Of a DNA stretch of 64,000 nt, positions 11,162 through 21,100 are shown piece by piece. The notes under the pieces were generated by a model. The model was not told the origin of the DNA. It searched no databases and was given only the letters and a program-made list of their open reading frames with translations. The DNA comes from Eutreptiella sp. 'Long Island Sound 2002' (Eukaryota; Euglenozoa; Euglenophyceae; Eutreptiales; Eutreptiaceae): contig CAXIWF010000762.1 in NCBI GenBank assembly GCA_964036045.1, positions 1-64,000 on the forward strand. The letters run 5' to 3'. The translations under genes and the position numbers were made by a program. The stretch's first letter is position 1, and the number at the start of each line of letters is the position of its first letter.

Positions 11162-12205
11162 TTGGGGTATCCGGATTTTTATCCGTTTTAGGCTGTGCAT
11201 GTAGCTGACAATGTCACCATCCGCCGGGCCCAACACTGCCCACGATGTATCCGAGGCCTTCAGTGCAAAGTGGGCGCATGTGCCGGCTGCAGTCAAGAAC
11301 CCTAAGCGCTCAGCCCCTGTTCTAGATCGCACTGTAGCAAAGTTCATCACTGGTAAGATCACTTACACTCAGGCATGTAGGAACGTCCCAAGCAGCACTC
11401 TGGCATGGAGGCTGAAGGCACTACAAGTAGGCTGGCCGCTGCAGAAAAGAGGTCCTAAGTCAGTGCTCACCGCCGAACATGAGGAGCAGTTGATGGCCTG
11501 GGTGAAAAGCTAGTGCCTACGGATGAAACCACCTTACAAAAATGACATTCTGTAGCCAGCAAAAGTCATGGCACATGCACATGGTCTGTCGTTCGACACA
11601 AAGAATGGTCTGCCCAGTGACAAGTAGTTCTTTGGCTTTCGCTGTAGGAACAAACTCAGTGACAGAATTGTGCAACATCTGGCCGAAGCTCGTATCCAAG
11701 CTGCCTGAGAGGTGAACATCGGTGAATGGTACCAGTTTGTCACAGATGAACCGGATCAGCAGCATGTGACTTCTGCCGAACGAGTTTTTACCATGGATGA
11801 AGCCGGTCATTCAAGGTGTTACGACATATACAAAGGTGTCGCCGCCGCTCGACGACGTCCTGCTTGGTCCACCCAGGGTTTTTGTGTCTGTTTCTTTTTG
11901 TTTCTGTGTCTGCCTCGGCAGGTCAGAGGGCTTATGCACCACGTGGATTTCGTGGGAAGGTGGCTCGGAGCGCCCCAGAGGACAGAGAGCGAATCACGGT
12001 ACTCGGGTGTGGCAAAGCTGCCGGTCAGTATGTCCCAGGCTTCTTCTTGCTCCCAACTCAGACTCTGAACCCGCATGATTTGAAGGACGCATGCGGTAAG
12101 ATCTACATGGAGGCATCAGGGAATGGTTGGACTGATGAGCAGAAATTCCATCACTGGTTGGAGTTCGTCCTCTTTCCCTTCGTGAAGCCGCTGCTGGAAA
12201 CAGGT

Positions 12206-12325
12206 TGAGTGCGGTTGGACTGTGCGACTGTGCGACTGTGCGACTGTGTGACTCTGTGCGACTGACTCTGTGCGGCTGTGTGACTGACTCTGTGCGACTG
12301 CGCGACTCTCATGGCTCATGGCTCA
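12206..12325 (+). repeat. TGTGCGACTG decamer repeat inside transposase intron
   Basis: Repeats of TGTGCGACTG and variants (TGTGACTCTG) fill most of the second intron of the pogo-like transposase, followed by three GGCTCATGGCTCA-type units. The repeat begins directly after the donor and ends before the acceptor, so it does not disturb the frame. Confidence 0.7.
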
Positions 12326-13254
12326 CGGCTCATGCATGGACTTGGATGTGCGACTGCTGGTGCTTTCGTGCAGGCAAGGTGGCCCTGTTCCTCGACGGGC
12401 ACACCACCCACGTGGGACGCGGCGCCCGCCTGTTCGCGGAGAGTCGGGGCATCCTCCTCTTCCTCTTCCCTCCGCACCTGACCCACCTGCTGCAGCCCCT
12501 GGACGTGTCGGTCTTCTCCACCTATCAAAAAGGTTACCGAGAAGGTGTTCGAAAATTCGTGTCCGGTCGCAGAGCAAAGAATGTGCCGTTCGTCGTCGCC
12601 CTTCGTGAGTGTTCCCGTGCTTACCTGCAGGCCTTGTCTCCTTCGAGCCTTGTGAATGGGTTTGTAGCAGCAGGAATCTTCCCTTGGGACCCTTCGAAAG
12701 GTCAGAGTGCCCTTGACCAATTTAGGCAACAGGACCCGGTGGTCATTCCAGCCAGTCAAGCAGTATCTGATGAGCAAGTGGCATCTCAGGTGCTCAGTCA
12801 AGACCTTAGCCAGGCCACCTCCAGTGCAAGTGTGTATGCTGTCCCTGCCCATGTCCTTGTTGACTCTGCAACCCAGTATGGAAACAATGACTGGAGAGGT
12901 CCTGTGCATGTTCCAAGGTGCATCAGAAGAGGTGGGCCTATCTGTAATGATGAATTCGACAGAGTAGAGGTTCTAAATAGGGAAAGAGAGAGGCTGGTAA
13001 TCATCCGTGACCACGAATCGTCCAAGATGGCATGAGCTGCGAAAATTGATGAGAAGATCAGAAAATTGTTCCACACTGCCAATGAGGCCAAGGTACAGGT
13101 TGTGTTGAAGACCCAGCAAAGACTGTTGAGAGAGTGAGAGAGAGAGAAGCAGCAGAGAGACAAGGCAGAAGAGAAGGAGAGAAAGAGGCGAGAAAAGGAA
13201 AAGAGAGTGCGAGCGCGGGCAGAGAAGAGAGCACCAGCTCAACCTGAGCCACCA

Positions 13255-13352
13255 GCACTAGCACCAGCACCAGCACCAGCACCAGCACCAGCACCAGCAC
13301 CAGCACCAGCTCCTGCACCTGCACCTGCACCTGCACAAGCACCCGAACCTGC
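13255..13352 (+). repeat. GCACCA hexamer repeat encoding Ala-Pro
   Basis: About 15 copies of GCACCA/GCACCT in frame in the transposase C-terminus give an Ala-Pro repeat. It follows an Arg/Glu-rich helix and precedes the final 60 codons. Confidence 0.8.
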
Positions 13353-13937
13353 ACCTGCTCCAGTTGACTCTGTGGGGAGGGCAGACAGCTCAGGAAAGAG
13401 GCAGCTGCAGGACCTGGACACTAGTGTGGGCACCCCTCCCTTTGCAAAGGTTTTTCGAAGCCGTGTAAAGTATCCAACCCCCCCACAGGCTCCCACCAAC
13501 ACCACACGCAGTGGGCGTGTGTCAAAGGCAAGGGCCATGTTGAACTTGTGAACAATGTACTGCCTGTGAGTTCCGCCGGTGGCTGATGGCCACTGCAACA
13601 GCAGGTAGCCAGTGGGCCAAACTCACTGCAGCAGCAAACTGCTGGCTGTACATACCCAGAGAAGACCACAGGTGCCATGCTTTGTTGTTTTTGGCTGCTG
13701 CATGGAGGTACAGGGGTGCACTGCTTCAATTTTACACGTGTTGCTGTCTGTTTTGTGATTTTTTTGAGAATCTTCAGAACCTGGAGGACCCCCCTGGGGG
13801 CCCTAAAACGATCAGGCTCCTCCCCCCCCTGCGTGCTTTCCAAGGCCTGGGGTCCCCGTTGGTGGTAGCAAGTGCAAGTACACCTGTAGGTGGGGTCAAG
13901 CAAGCCTGCAGAGGGCCGTGGGAGCCAAGGGTGGCCC

Positions 13938-13955
13938 ACTCCAATAATTAGGAAC
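13938..13955 (-). repeat. Right terminal inverted repeat core of pogo-like element
   Basis: Reverse complement matches 11144-11161 with one mismatch. Confidence 0.65.
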
Positions 13956-13960
13956 ACTCG

Positions 13961-14731
13961 AATTAATGGGAACTCCGCGTTGGCTAAAAATTGTGCCCGA
14001 GAAAACAAATTTGTCGTCCCTTTCCTCTGTAATTCCATCCTTTTCATCTAGGAAAAAACCCTAGCTGGTGATACTCAGAATTTAAGTGCATCAAAAATTC
14101 CAAATTTGTACTCGAGTGTGCCAAATAGAAGTCCTTGGTCTTTTATTGATTTTCGGGTTTTTGAGCCTGCACTGGTCTCTGATTGGGAGGCTAGTCGGTT
14201 CGATTGCACCATTGAAGTAAGCGAATTATTCTCTATCAATAGTTATGTATTCTACCTGCTAACGTGCTCAATTTCTGGTGTTAAACTCTTTTTTTGTAAT
14301 TTCAAGCTGAACACAATCACCGCAAGCAAAACTCGTGAGATGGCCAAAAAGCAAAGTTCGATAGTAACAAACGAGATCGGATGAAATGTGCATGTCTCAG
14401 ATGGAAATATTGAAATCACGCTCATTATCCCGTGTCACTCCATGCATGCTCTAACTTCGCTCACGCTTTTTCGCTATTGCTCGTGTTTACATCAAGGATG
14501 TAGGTTCATGTACACACAACTGTCCAACATGGCCACCTCAGTGGCCATATTTCCATGCATGGGCATGTGGGTGTGTTGACGAACACAAACCAACCAAAAT
14601 ATTCAAGTCCCACACAGATTGACGATGGCTACCCGTTGAGCACCAACTCGGTTTCCTCCCGGATTCATGCTGCCTCCGGATGTGTTTGCTCTATTCTACT
14701 AAGGTCACGTACAAGATGAGAACTCCGCCAA
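13961..14731. other. AT-rich spacer, no gene recognised
   Basis: AT-rich sequence between the pogo-like element and the Ty3 insertion. Two short open frames (14106-14384, 14388-14579) have no recognisable motif. Confidence 0.5.
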
Positions 14732-14736
14732 GCGGC

Positions 14737-15534
14737 AGTAAGAAAAAGTGCTTTTCCATTGCTTGAGGACATACTCTAGTTGTATTAGAGATGCACTGAG
14801 CAACCATGCATTTTTATCTTAGTATTGGTCCAGCCAAAAGTGGTGAGAACACATTTTGACCTATGGAACCAAACACCCAATCAGGATATGGAGTGGACCC
14901 CTTAATCCCCTTTCAATCAGAAGTAAAACATCTTTTCCTGAGTTGACTGAGCACTGACATACCTAAGGTAGAGCCTATGAATTTATCTATGTTTTTCCAT
15001 GAATACTTATCTGCCCTAGTGGTATGCACCATAGGGGGTTAGGCACCTCTTTTTGAGAGGTCCTGGGTTCAATTCCTGGTCAGCCTAACTAAGTAGGAAG
15101 ATCCCATGTGACATGGCAGTGACCTCATCGCCACATACCATGCCACCTCAGCACATATGGGACCCAAAACAAAGAGTGCACATCTCCTAAGATGGCACTA
15201 TGGAGAGAGAGTGATCCTGAGGCAGTTTTCTAACTCTTTTCCCAAAACATTTCAGCTATCTCTGTGAATATGCATTCATTTGTATCCTGAGTTGCAGTTT
15301 CTGTGAATATCTAATCATCTTTCACTGTTGACACTGCAGCCCTTCATGCTTTGATCCTGAATTACCTTCTCCTTGCATACTATTGGCTTGGGCTATCCTG
15401 GATTGAGTTGGCTTTACTGTATTTCAACAAACAAAAGCTTTTCATCATCCAAAACCAGCAGCAGGACACCCTACAGCAACAACAAGCAGCAGGAGAAGCA
15501 AAAACACAGTGCTGAAAACACTATAAACTTTTCT
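14737..15534 (+). repeat. 5' LTR of Ty3-like element
   Basis: 798 bp, 796 identical to 25335-26132. It starts AGTAAGAAAAAG and ends AAACTTTTCT, so it lacks the usual TG...CA ends; the limits are fixed by the 5-bp duplication GCGGC, the primer site and the polypurine tract. It contains a tRNA-like module at 15013-15085. No clear TATA box was identified. Confidence 0.92.
15013..15085 (+). promoter_or_regulatory. tRNA-like module with Pol III A/B-box sequences in the 5' LTR
   Basis: A D-arm-like hairpin (CCTA 15015-15018 with TAGG 15032-15035) is followed by a perfect 5-bp anticodon-like stem (ACCTC 15045-15049 with GAGGT 15057-15061) around the 7-base loop TTTTTGA. A T-arm-like hairpin (CTGGG 15063-15067 with CCTGG 15075-15079) encloses TTCAATT. 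The B box GGTTCAATTCC is near the consensus. An acceptor stem is absent, so this is a tRNA-derived (SINE-head-like) module, not a tRNA gene. Confidence 0.55.
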
Positions 15535-15550
15535 GGTAGCAAGAGGCAGC
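15535..15550 (+). promoter_or_regulatory. Primer-binding site (putative)
   Basis: Directly after the 5' LTR the sequence (T)GGTAGCAAGAGGCAG resembles the complement of an initiator tRNA-Met 3' end (TGGTAGCAGAGG) with one inserted base. The 3' LTR is followed instead by GCGGCCGAGG, confirming that this sequence belongs to the element interior. Confidence 0.6.
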
Positions 15551-15632
15551 CTGTCTCTGTGCACCGGCAGCGACCCCGCGCCGTACAACCAGTGCTCCGA
15601 GCAGGCAAACATAAGCAGAAGGGTGGATTAAG

Positions 15633-18134
15633 ATGGATCCAGGAAGAGTGGACGCCGAGGTGAACACAGCGCCAGCGCCAGAGACACCGGCAAGGCCGGC
15701 GCCTGACGCTGTACCTTCGGTGGAGCCCTTACATGGGCCAATGGATACGGCGGAGGACTCCTTGGATGGCCTCCAGACGGCCTTTGGGGCCCTGTCGGTG
15801 AAGGAAATGGTCTCTCAGCCTCAGCCTGTGAAGAGGAAGAGAGGAAACGAGAGCGAGAAGGATGCTGGAGAAGGAGCAGACGAAGGAGAGGAGCAAGGGC
15901 AAGACCCGACGGATGTCCCTACCTTCGAAGGCGCACCAAGCGCTTCTGGCCTCCAAGCATCACCCTCTCCCATAACCACCACACACCCAGCCGCCGCTAC
16001 ATCCACTTCCACAACCAACCAGCCTATGGCAGAGGGCACAGGCTTTACTGGCATGCCTCGCTACCCCGCCTATGGCATGGGCCCACCTACCACTGCGCTC
16101 CTTGAGGCAACTACTGCCAGTGAGCCGGTGGCTTCCAGCTCTGCGCCGCGTTGGTATGCGGCTGACCATCCCCATCCACTCCACGCCACTGGAACCTACA
16201 TGGAAGTTCCTGGGTATGCTCCTGGGTGTGCACCTGGGTATGCACCCCTGAGTGGGTTGAGGAGAGGACCAGAGTCTCTGGGAGGCAGGAGTAGAGGATC
16301 GGGAAGATCCTCCAACAGGTCCCTGACGCGGTCGGAGATCGATGAGGTGCTCCGAGGAGCCACTTCGCAAATCGTGAGCGACCTCACGCAAGAGATCAGG
16401 GAGAAACTGCAGCCCCTGATGATCCCGTCCCATGCGTCACCTACGACAGTGGGAATGTCACCCCACCGAGTACAGGCTAACCACCTGGCGGCAGGGTTGA
16501 CGAATACCCTGGGGAGCCTGAGGAGCCGACCGATGCCGACTCCTGCAGCAGTACCAAGAAGCCCATTCGTCCCGAGGACAGCCCAGCCGCCCTACAGTCA
16601 CGTGACGAACTCGACGAGGGCCGAGCTGGACCAGCTGGGGCTGACAGCCCTAAGGGCTATGGTGGACGTGGAGCCTTATGGCTCCAGTGATCTAGGCGGA
16701 GACCCCTCCGATGATGGGCCGCCTTCGATGACTTCTTCTTCGCCATCGGATGACGAAGACCCTGAGGACCCCGAGGACCCCAAGGGTAAGAAGAAGAAGA
16801 AGAAGAAGAAGAAGACCCGACGCCCTGAAGGACGCCGAGCTCAGGAGGCGAAGGCTATTGCCACCTCCAAGATAGTGGTGAACCTGCCTGAATTCACAGG
16901 CAAGGACCTCAGCGAGTTCGCTGAGAATTTTGGCCGGTTCCTACGACTGACCGGCCAAACCCACGCGAGTGGGCGAGTGAAGTGCGACCTGCTCCTGCAG
17001 TGCTGCAAGACGAAGTACCTGGAGAAGCAGGTCAGGCAGATCGTCACCAACTCCGCCACCTTTGCCGACGTGTTGGTTGCCCTGGAGAGGCAGTACCCAA
17101 CCTACGAGACAGACCTCTCCATCAGGGCCGAGATCCAGAACCTGCCCGTCCTGCCCAACAACCCCAAACCTGGCAGGGTCTCCGAGCTCTTGGCGGACCT
17201 GGACCACTGGGCTGGACGACTGACGCCCGGTTCCTACAGCAGCGACGACCTGCTGTTTTGGTTGTGCTCCAAGCTCCCCCGTGAGCTATGGGACGAGTGC
17301 CGTCTGACGGCTGAGCGCAAGGCTAGATCCCTCCGCTACGAGGATCTATGCGTGCTGCTCCGGGAGATGGCGCTGGAGAAGGAGAGCGACCAACACCTGA
17401 ACCACTACCGTCCTGGTGGTGGAGGTTCTGGAGGCAAAGGGTACCAAGGGTCCCGACCTGGGCAGGGGACTACCCCCAAACACGCCCACGCCCGCCTAAT
17501 GGAGAACGTGAAGGAGCTATTCTGGTGTGATGCCAGAGATGAACAGGGCCACCTGCAGCATGCCTCCGACTGCGAGCAGCGAGACTGCTTTGTTGTCCAG
17601 GGGAAGCAGCAGGAAAAGATCACCGGCGCCAAGGTGAAGATGCCGGATCATTACCGCTGCACTATCACGTGTGCATTCTGCGGTAAGCGGAAGCACTATG
17701 AGGACGAGTGCTACCATAAGCAACGCCTATCGGCGAAGCTTAAGGGGGAAGATCCTGGCAAAAGCTCAGGCAAAGGTGGAGGCAAGGCCAAAGGCAACGA
17801 CTCCGGCAAGGGCAAGTCGAAAGGACGTGGTCAAGGTGGTCAAGACAAGGGTCAAGGCGGACGAGGAGGAGGCGCTAATCGCCAGAACGACAACAAGAAC
17901 AAGGACAAGAACGGAGGTAACCCCAACCCTAATCCAGGGGGGAACTCCGAGCCCTCGGGAGGGCAGTCTGGACCTACCACACGCTCACAGACGCAGGCCC
18001 AGCAAGAACAAGGAGCCAAGCGTGAGCATGAAGGTGGTGACGACGGCAACGCCAAGAAGAGAAGCCGTTTCATGAGGATGGCCCGCAAATTGCGGAACAA
18101 GGGGTTCGAGGTGACCTGTCCCGCGGAGTTCTGA
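15633..18134 (+). CDS. gag: Gag polyprotein of Ty3-like element
   Basis: An 833-codon frame starting ATGG. The N-terminal 380 residues are Pro/Ser/Glu-rich and probably disordered. A nine-lysine run lies near residues 388-396. Residues about 405-590 form a retrotransposon Gag (capsid) domain, with NLPEFTGKDLSEFAENFGRF at its start and LLFWLCSKLPRELWDECRL near its end. One CCHC zinc knuckle is seen near residue 680 (CAFCGKRKHYEDEC, CX2CX4HX4C). The tail to 833 is Gly/Lys/Asn-rich and basic, suited to RNA binding. The frame ends with UGA at 18132-18134, and pol continues in the same frame. Gag would form the virus-like particle and bind the RNA genome. Confidence 0.9.
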   Translation: MDPGRVDAEVNTAPAPETPARPAPDAVPSVEPLHGPMDTAEDSLDGLQTAFGALSVKEMVSQPQPVKRKRGNESEKDAGEGADEGEEQGQDPTDVPTFEGAPSASGLQASPSPITTTHPAAATSTSTTNQPMAEGTGFTGMPRYPAYGMGPPTTALLEATTASEPVASSSAPRWYAADHPHPLHATGTYMEVPGYAPGCAPGYAPLSGLRRGPESLGGRSRGSGRSSNRSLTRSEIDEVLRGATSQIVSDLTQEIREKLQPLMIPSHASPTTVGMSPHRVQANHLAAGLTNTLGSLRSRPMPTPAAVPRSPFVPRTAQPPYSHVTNSTRAELDQLGLTALRAMVDVEPYGSSDLGGDPSDDGPPSMTSSSPSDDEDPEDPEDPKGKKKKKKKKKTRRPEGRRAQEAKAIATSKIVVNLPEFTGKDLSEFAENFGRFLRLTGQTHASGRVKCDLLLQCCKTKYLEKQVRQIVTNSATFADVLVALERQYPTYETDLSIRAEIQNLPVLPNNPKPGRVSELLADLDHWAGRLTPGSYSSDDLLFWLCSKLPRELWDECRLTAERKARSLRYEDLCVLLREMALEKESDQHLNHYRPGGGGSGGKGYQGSRPGQGTTPKHAHARLMENVKELFWCDARDEQGHLQHASDCEQRDCFVVQGKQQEKITGAKVKMPDHYRCTITCAFCGKRKHYEDECYHKQRLSAKLKGEDPGKSSGKGGGKAKGNDSGKGKSKGRGQGGQDKGQGGRGGGANRQNDNKNKDKNGGNPNPNPGGNSEPSGGQSGPTTRSQTQAQQEQGAKREHEGGDDGNAKKRSRFMRMARKLRNKGFEVTCPAEF

Positions 18135-18175
18135 CGGGGACGCTCTGGTGGCACCCAAGACCTGGTGTTTTGGGT
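18132..18175 (+). promoter_or_regulatory. UGA-CGG stop-readthrough signal between gag and pol
   Basis: The gag stop TGA is followed by CGG, the known type II readthrough context (UGA then CGG or CUA). Eighteen bases downstream a 6-bp stem forms between ACCCAA (18153-18158) and TTGGGT (18170-18175). Gag and pol share a frame, and the first ATG in the pol frame (18282) is past the protease DTGA motif (18216-18227). Pol expression therefore seems to need readthrough. Confidence 0.7.
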
Positions 18176-21100
18176 ACGTATCCGACTAGGGGGACGTGAA
18201 TACCTGGGGGTACTGGATACAGGAGCCACAATATCGATAGTGGCCAAGAAAATTTTACCTTGTGGGAGCCTGAAGGACACCATGACCACCGCCGCTATAC
18301 GGATGGGGGATGGACATGTGGTGCACAGCTGGGGGGACTGCGAAGTGGAGGTACCTATGGGCTCCAGGACTATCGCCCATCGGTTCTATGTGATGGACAC
18401 TGATGCCTTCGACTTTGTACTGGGTACTGACTTCTTCGTGCAGCACTCCCAGATACAATCCCTGACGCTGCAAGCGCCCTACCTCCTGTACGTGGACCAC
18501 GGCAGTGGCAGAGAGTCTGTGCCACTGGAGCAGTCGGAACATACCTCGAGTTACCTGAGACTATCGAAGGAGGAGCCCTCGAACATGATGGCGGCCTCCA
18601 AAACTGAGGACTATCAACTATTGGGGGAAGTCCTAGACCAAGGTCTGAAGGAGTTGGGTTACTCTCGAGAAGACCTAAGTGTGGAACTGTTCGCCAGCGA
18701 CAAGCAGCATGTACTGGACCTATACTGCAGCAAGGGGAAGAACTGCAGCTACAAATTTTACTGGCCCTCTTTCGGGATGGCCTACGGGAACCCCAGATTC
18801 AGTGAACTGGGGAAGGTGCTGACCAAGGTGGCCTTGGAACGTTCCCGTATGGTCCTGTGTTCCCCCGATTGGGGAGCCCATGGGGGGAACGAGTACTGGC
18901 GAACCCTCCTTGATAAGCTGACTATCAGCTCTGTGCGGTTACCTGATGAGGCCATCTACGTGCCTCTGGGACGCAAGACGCCCATTGGGAAGCCCGGATG
19001 GGGGAGTATGCTCAGCGTGGTGGACGGAGGTCTTACCACCATCCCCTGGGAAGACCTGGACCCTACTCTGGTCCAGGCTATACAACGAGAAAGCGATGGA
19101 CTCGCCTTGGGTGACTTGAAGGATCGCCTACGACCTCAAGATGCTGTTGAAACTACACCCGGAGGAGATGAGTACGTCGTGACTGACACTAACGCCCCCA
19201 ACTCTCCCTGTCATGTACCTGTTCCTGATGGAGTCTCTGAGTGTGGACTATCTGAGCTACCTAGCTCTATCCACTCAGACGACGAAACTGAGCACGATGC
19301 CTTCTTCGTGCAGACTGCGGTGGAAGAAGTGGAGAACGCCGAGTACGTCGCCCCACTAAAACCCCTACTCTCCATGAGGGTGGAAGACCCCGTGGATGAA
19401 GAGCTGGACCCTCGATCCAGGCTCAGGGAGTATGTGGATTCCAAGAGGAAGTTGGTGGCGAAAAAGCTATGCTACGCGAAGCCTACCCGCAGCTCGTGGC
19501 CACTGAAGCAAGGACGTATGGGAGACCTATCCCAATTGAAGGAGGACCTCGAACAGAAGATCACCACCTGGCAAAGGGAGGTAGATCTCAAGCTCATGAA
19601 GAGCGTGTGGGGTGCCCATGTGAGGACCCCAGAGGAGGACGACCTCTCGGAGGAATGTGTATGTGAACCCCCTAAAGCGTGCCTATGTTGCCATCGTCCA
19701 CCGGAGATGGTTGAGCAAGACCTTCTGTGGGCCTACCAAGGGCTGAAGGATGCTACCGCGGGCGAAGAGTCGGTGGAGGACCACCTCCCGACGTCTATTC
19801 AAGGGGCAAGCAACTTACACTCCGACGAGGACATGGAGGACAAGATCAAGGTACTGGACCCGCGGGTACAAAAGCTGATAAGGACCTATCTGGAGGTGTT
19901 CGGAGAACTACCCCCTCCAGCCTCATGCGACAAGCTGGTACAGATGGACCTCAAGCTGAAACCCGAGTTCGTGGGTCACAAGATCCGGAGGAGACCCTAT
20001 CCAGCTCCTAAAGAGCAGGCCGACGAGATTGAGCGACAGATACAAGAATGTATCGACGCTGGCCTAGTCCTGGAGTACAAGGATGGGGACTACCCCCTAC
20101 ACTGCAGCCCCTGTTTCCTGGTGGCTAAACCTGGGTCTACAGCCAAACGGCTGGTAGTGGACTATGGAGAGCTGAACAAGAAGACGCTGAACCACTCAGG
20201 GTCCATTCCCAATATGGAGTCTACCCTGGAGAAGATAGCCTCCTGTCGCTACAAGACCAAGATGGACAAGCGAAGTGGATTCTGGCAAGTGGACCTGACG
20301 CCCAACGCGCAGGAACTACTGGCCTTCATCACCCCTCAGGGGGGGGTATTCAAGTGGAAGGTCATGCCATTCGGCGTGGCTAACGCCCCCGCTCTGTTCC
20401 AAGAGCTGATGAACAAGATCTTGTCCATCCTACGAAGGAGACCTAAGGTGCAGGAGCTCATATCCCGTGGGGCCCAGATGGAGGCTCACATCGACGATGT
20501 ATGCCTCGGGACCAATACCCAGGAGGATCACCTAATCCTCTTGGGTGAGTTCTTTGCGGTCTGCCAGGAGAACCACACACGACTCAAGCTGGAGAAGTGT
20601 GAGTTCATGCAGGAGACCATGCAGTACCTGGGGTTTGACGTTGGCTATGGGTGGTGGACCCCAGCGGCCTCTAAGGCCAAACCCCTGATGGATGCCAAGG
20701 TACGACACGAAGACCCCAAGAAAGGACTTCATGATGTACGCAGTTTCATTGGGGCGTGCAACTTCTATCGCCGCCACATCAAAAACTTCACCTACACCAG
20801 CGCGGTAGTGACTGACTTGATCAAGAAGAGTACTACTTGGCGCTGGGGCCCACAAGAGCAACAAGCGTTTGACGAGCTCAAAGACAAGGTAGCCAACGCT
20901 AAGTGCTTGGGCGTGCCTAGGGCACAAGGGGAGATTATCCTGGTGACCGACGCCAGCAATGTGGGCGGTGGTGGAACGTTGTTCCAGTGGCAAGCACTAG
21001 AGAAGGAGGAGTTCGACTCGGCCATTTCCCAATGGGGGACGGAAGGTCTCAACCGAGATGGAACCCTCAAGCACAGCTACCCTGACGACAAGTGGGTCCT

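Larger units (their letters stand above)
11211..13551 (+). pseudogene. Pogo/Jerky-type DDE transposase pseudogene
   Basis: The start reads MSPSAGPNTAHDVSEAFSAK; an HTH_psq-like part follows (YTQACRNVPSSTLAWRLKAL). The DDE_1 catalytic motifs appear in order: FTMDEAG (first Asp), VALFLDGHTTH (second) and PPHLTHLLQPLDV (third). Two introns are supported. One at 11806-11921 has a long pyrimidine tract and CGGCAG; splicing joins DEAG to QRAYAPRG. One at 12204-12373 joins LETG to KVALFLDG in phase. The C-terminus is Arg/Glu-rich, then an Ala-Pro repeat. In-frame TAG occurs at 11511, at about 11553 and before FFGF, and TGA near 11707, 13031 and 13130. All fit single transitions (TGG to TAG, CGA to TGA). 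The gene is therefore dead by mutation, not by truncation. Confidence 0.75.
11142..13957 (+). mobile_element. Pogo-like DNA transposon (decayed)
   Basis: An element of about 2.8 kb with imperfect inverted termini. The core GTTCCTAATTTTTGGAGT at 11144-11161 matches the reverse complement of 13938-13955 at 17 of 18 positions. Between them lies a transposase pseudogene of pogo/Jerky type (Tc1-mariner superfamily). The exact ends and a TA target duplication could not be fixed: a TA lies directly before 11141, while on the right a TA lies a few bases beyond the core. The coding region carries several stop codons, so this copy cannot move by itself. Confidence 0.7.

Noticed and set aside
11211-13551. 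Alternative genetic code with TAG and TGA read as sense, to explain stops in the transposase
   Set aside because: The neighbouring long host and gag-pol frames use the standard code without internal stops; the transposase stops fit ordinary decay.
15373-15663. 96-codon ORF across the 5' LTR end into the leader
   Set aside because: It overlaps the LTR and primer site, has no motif, and its 3' LTR counterpart diverges after the LTR end.
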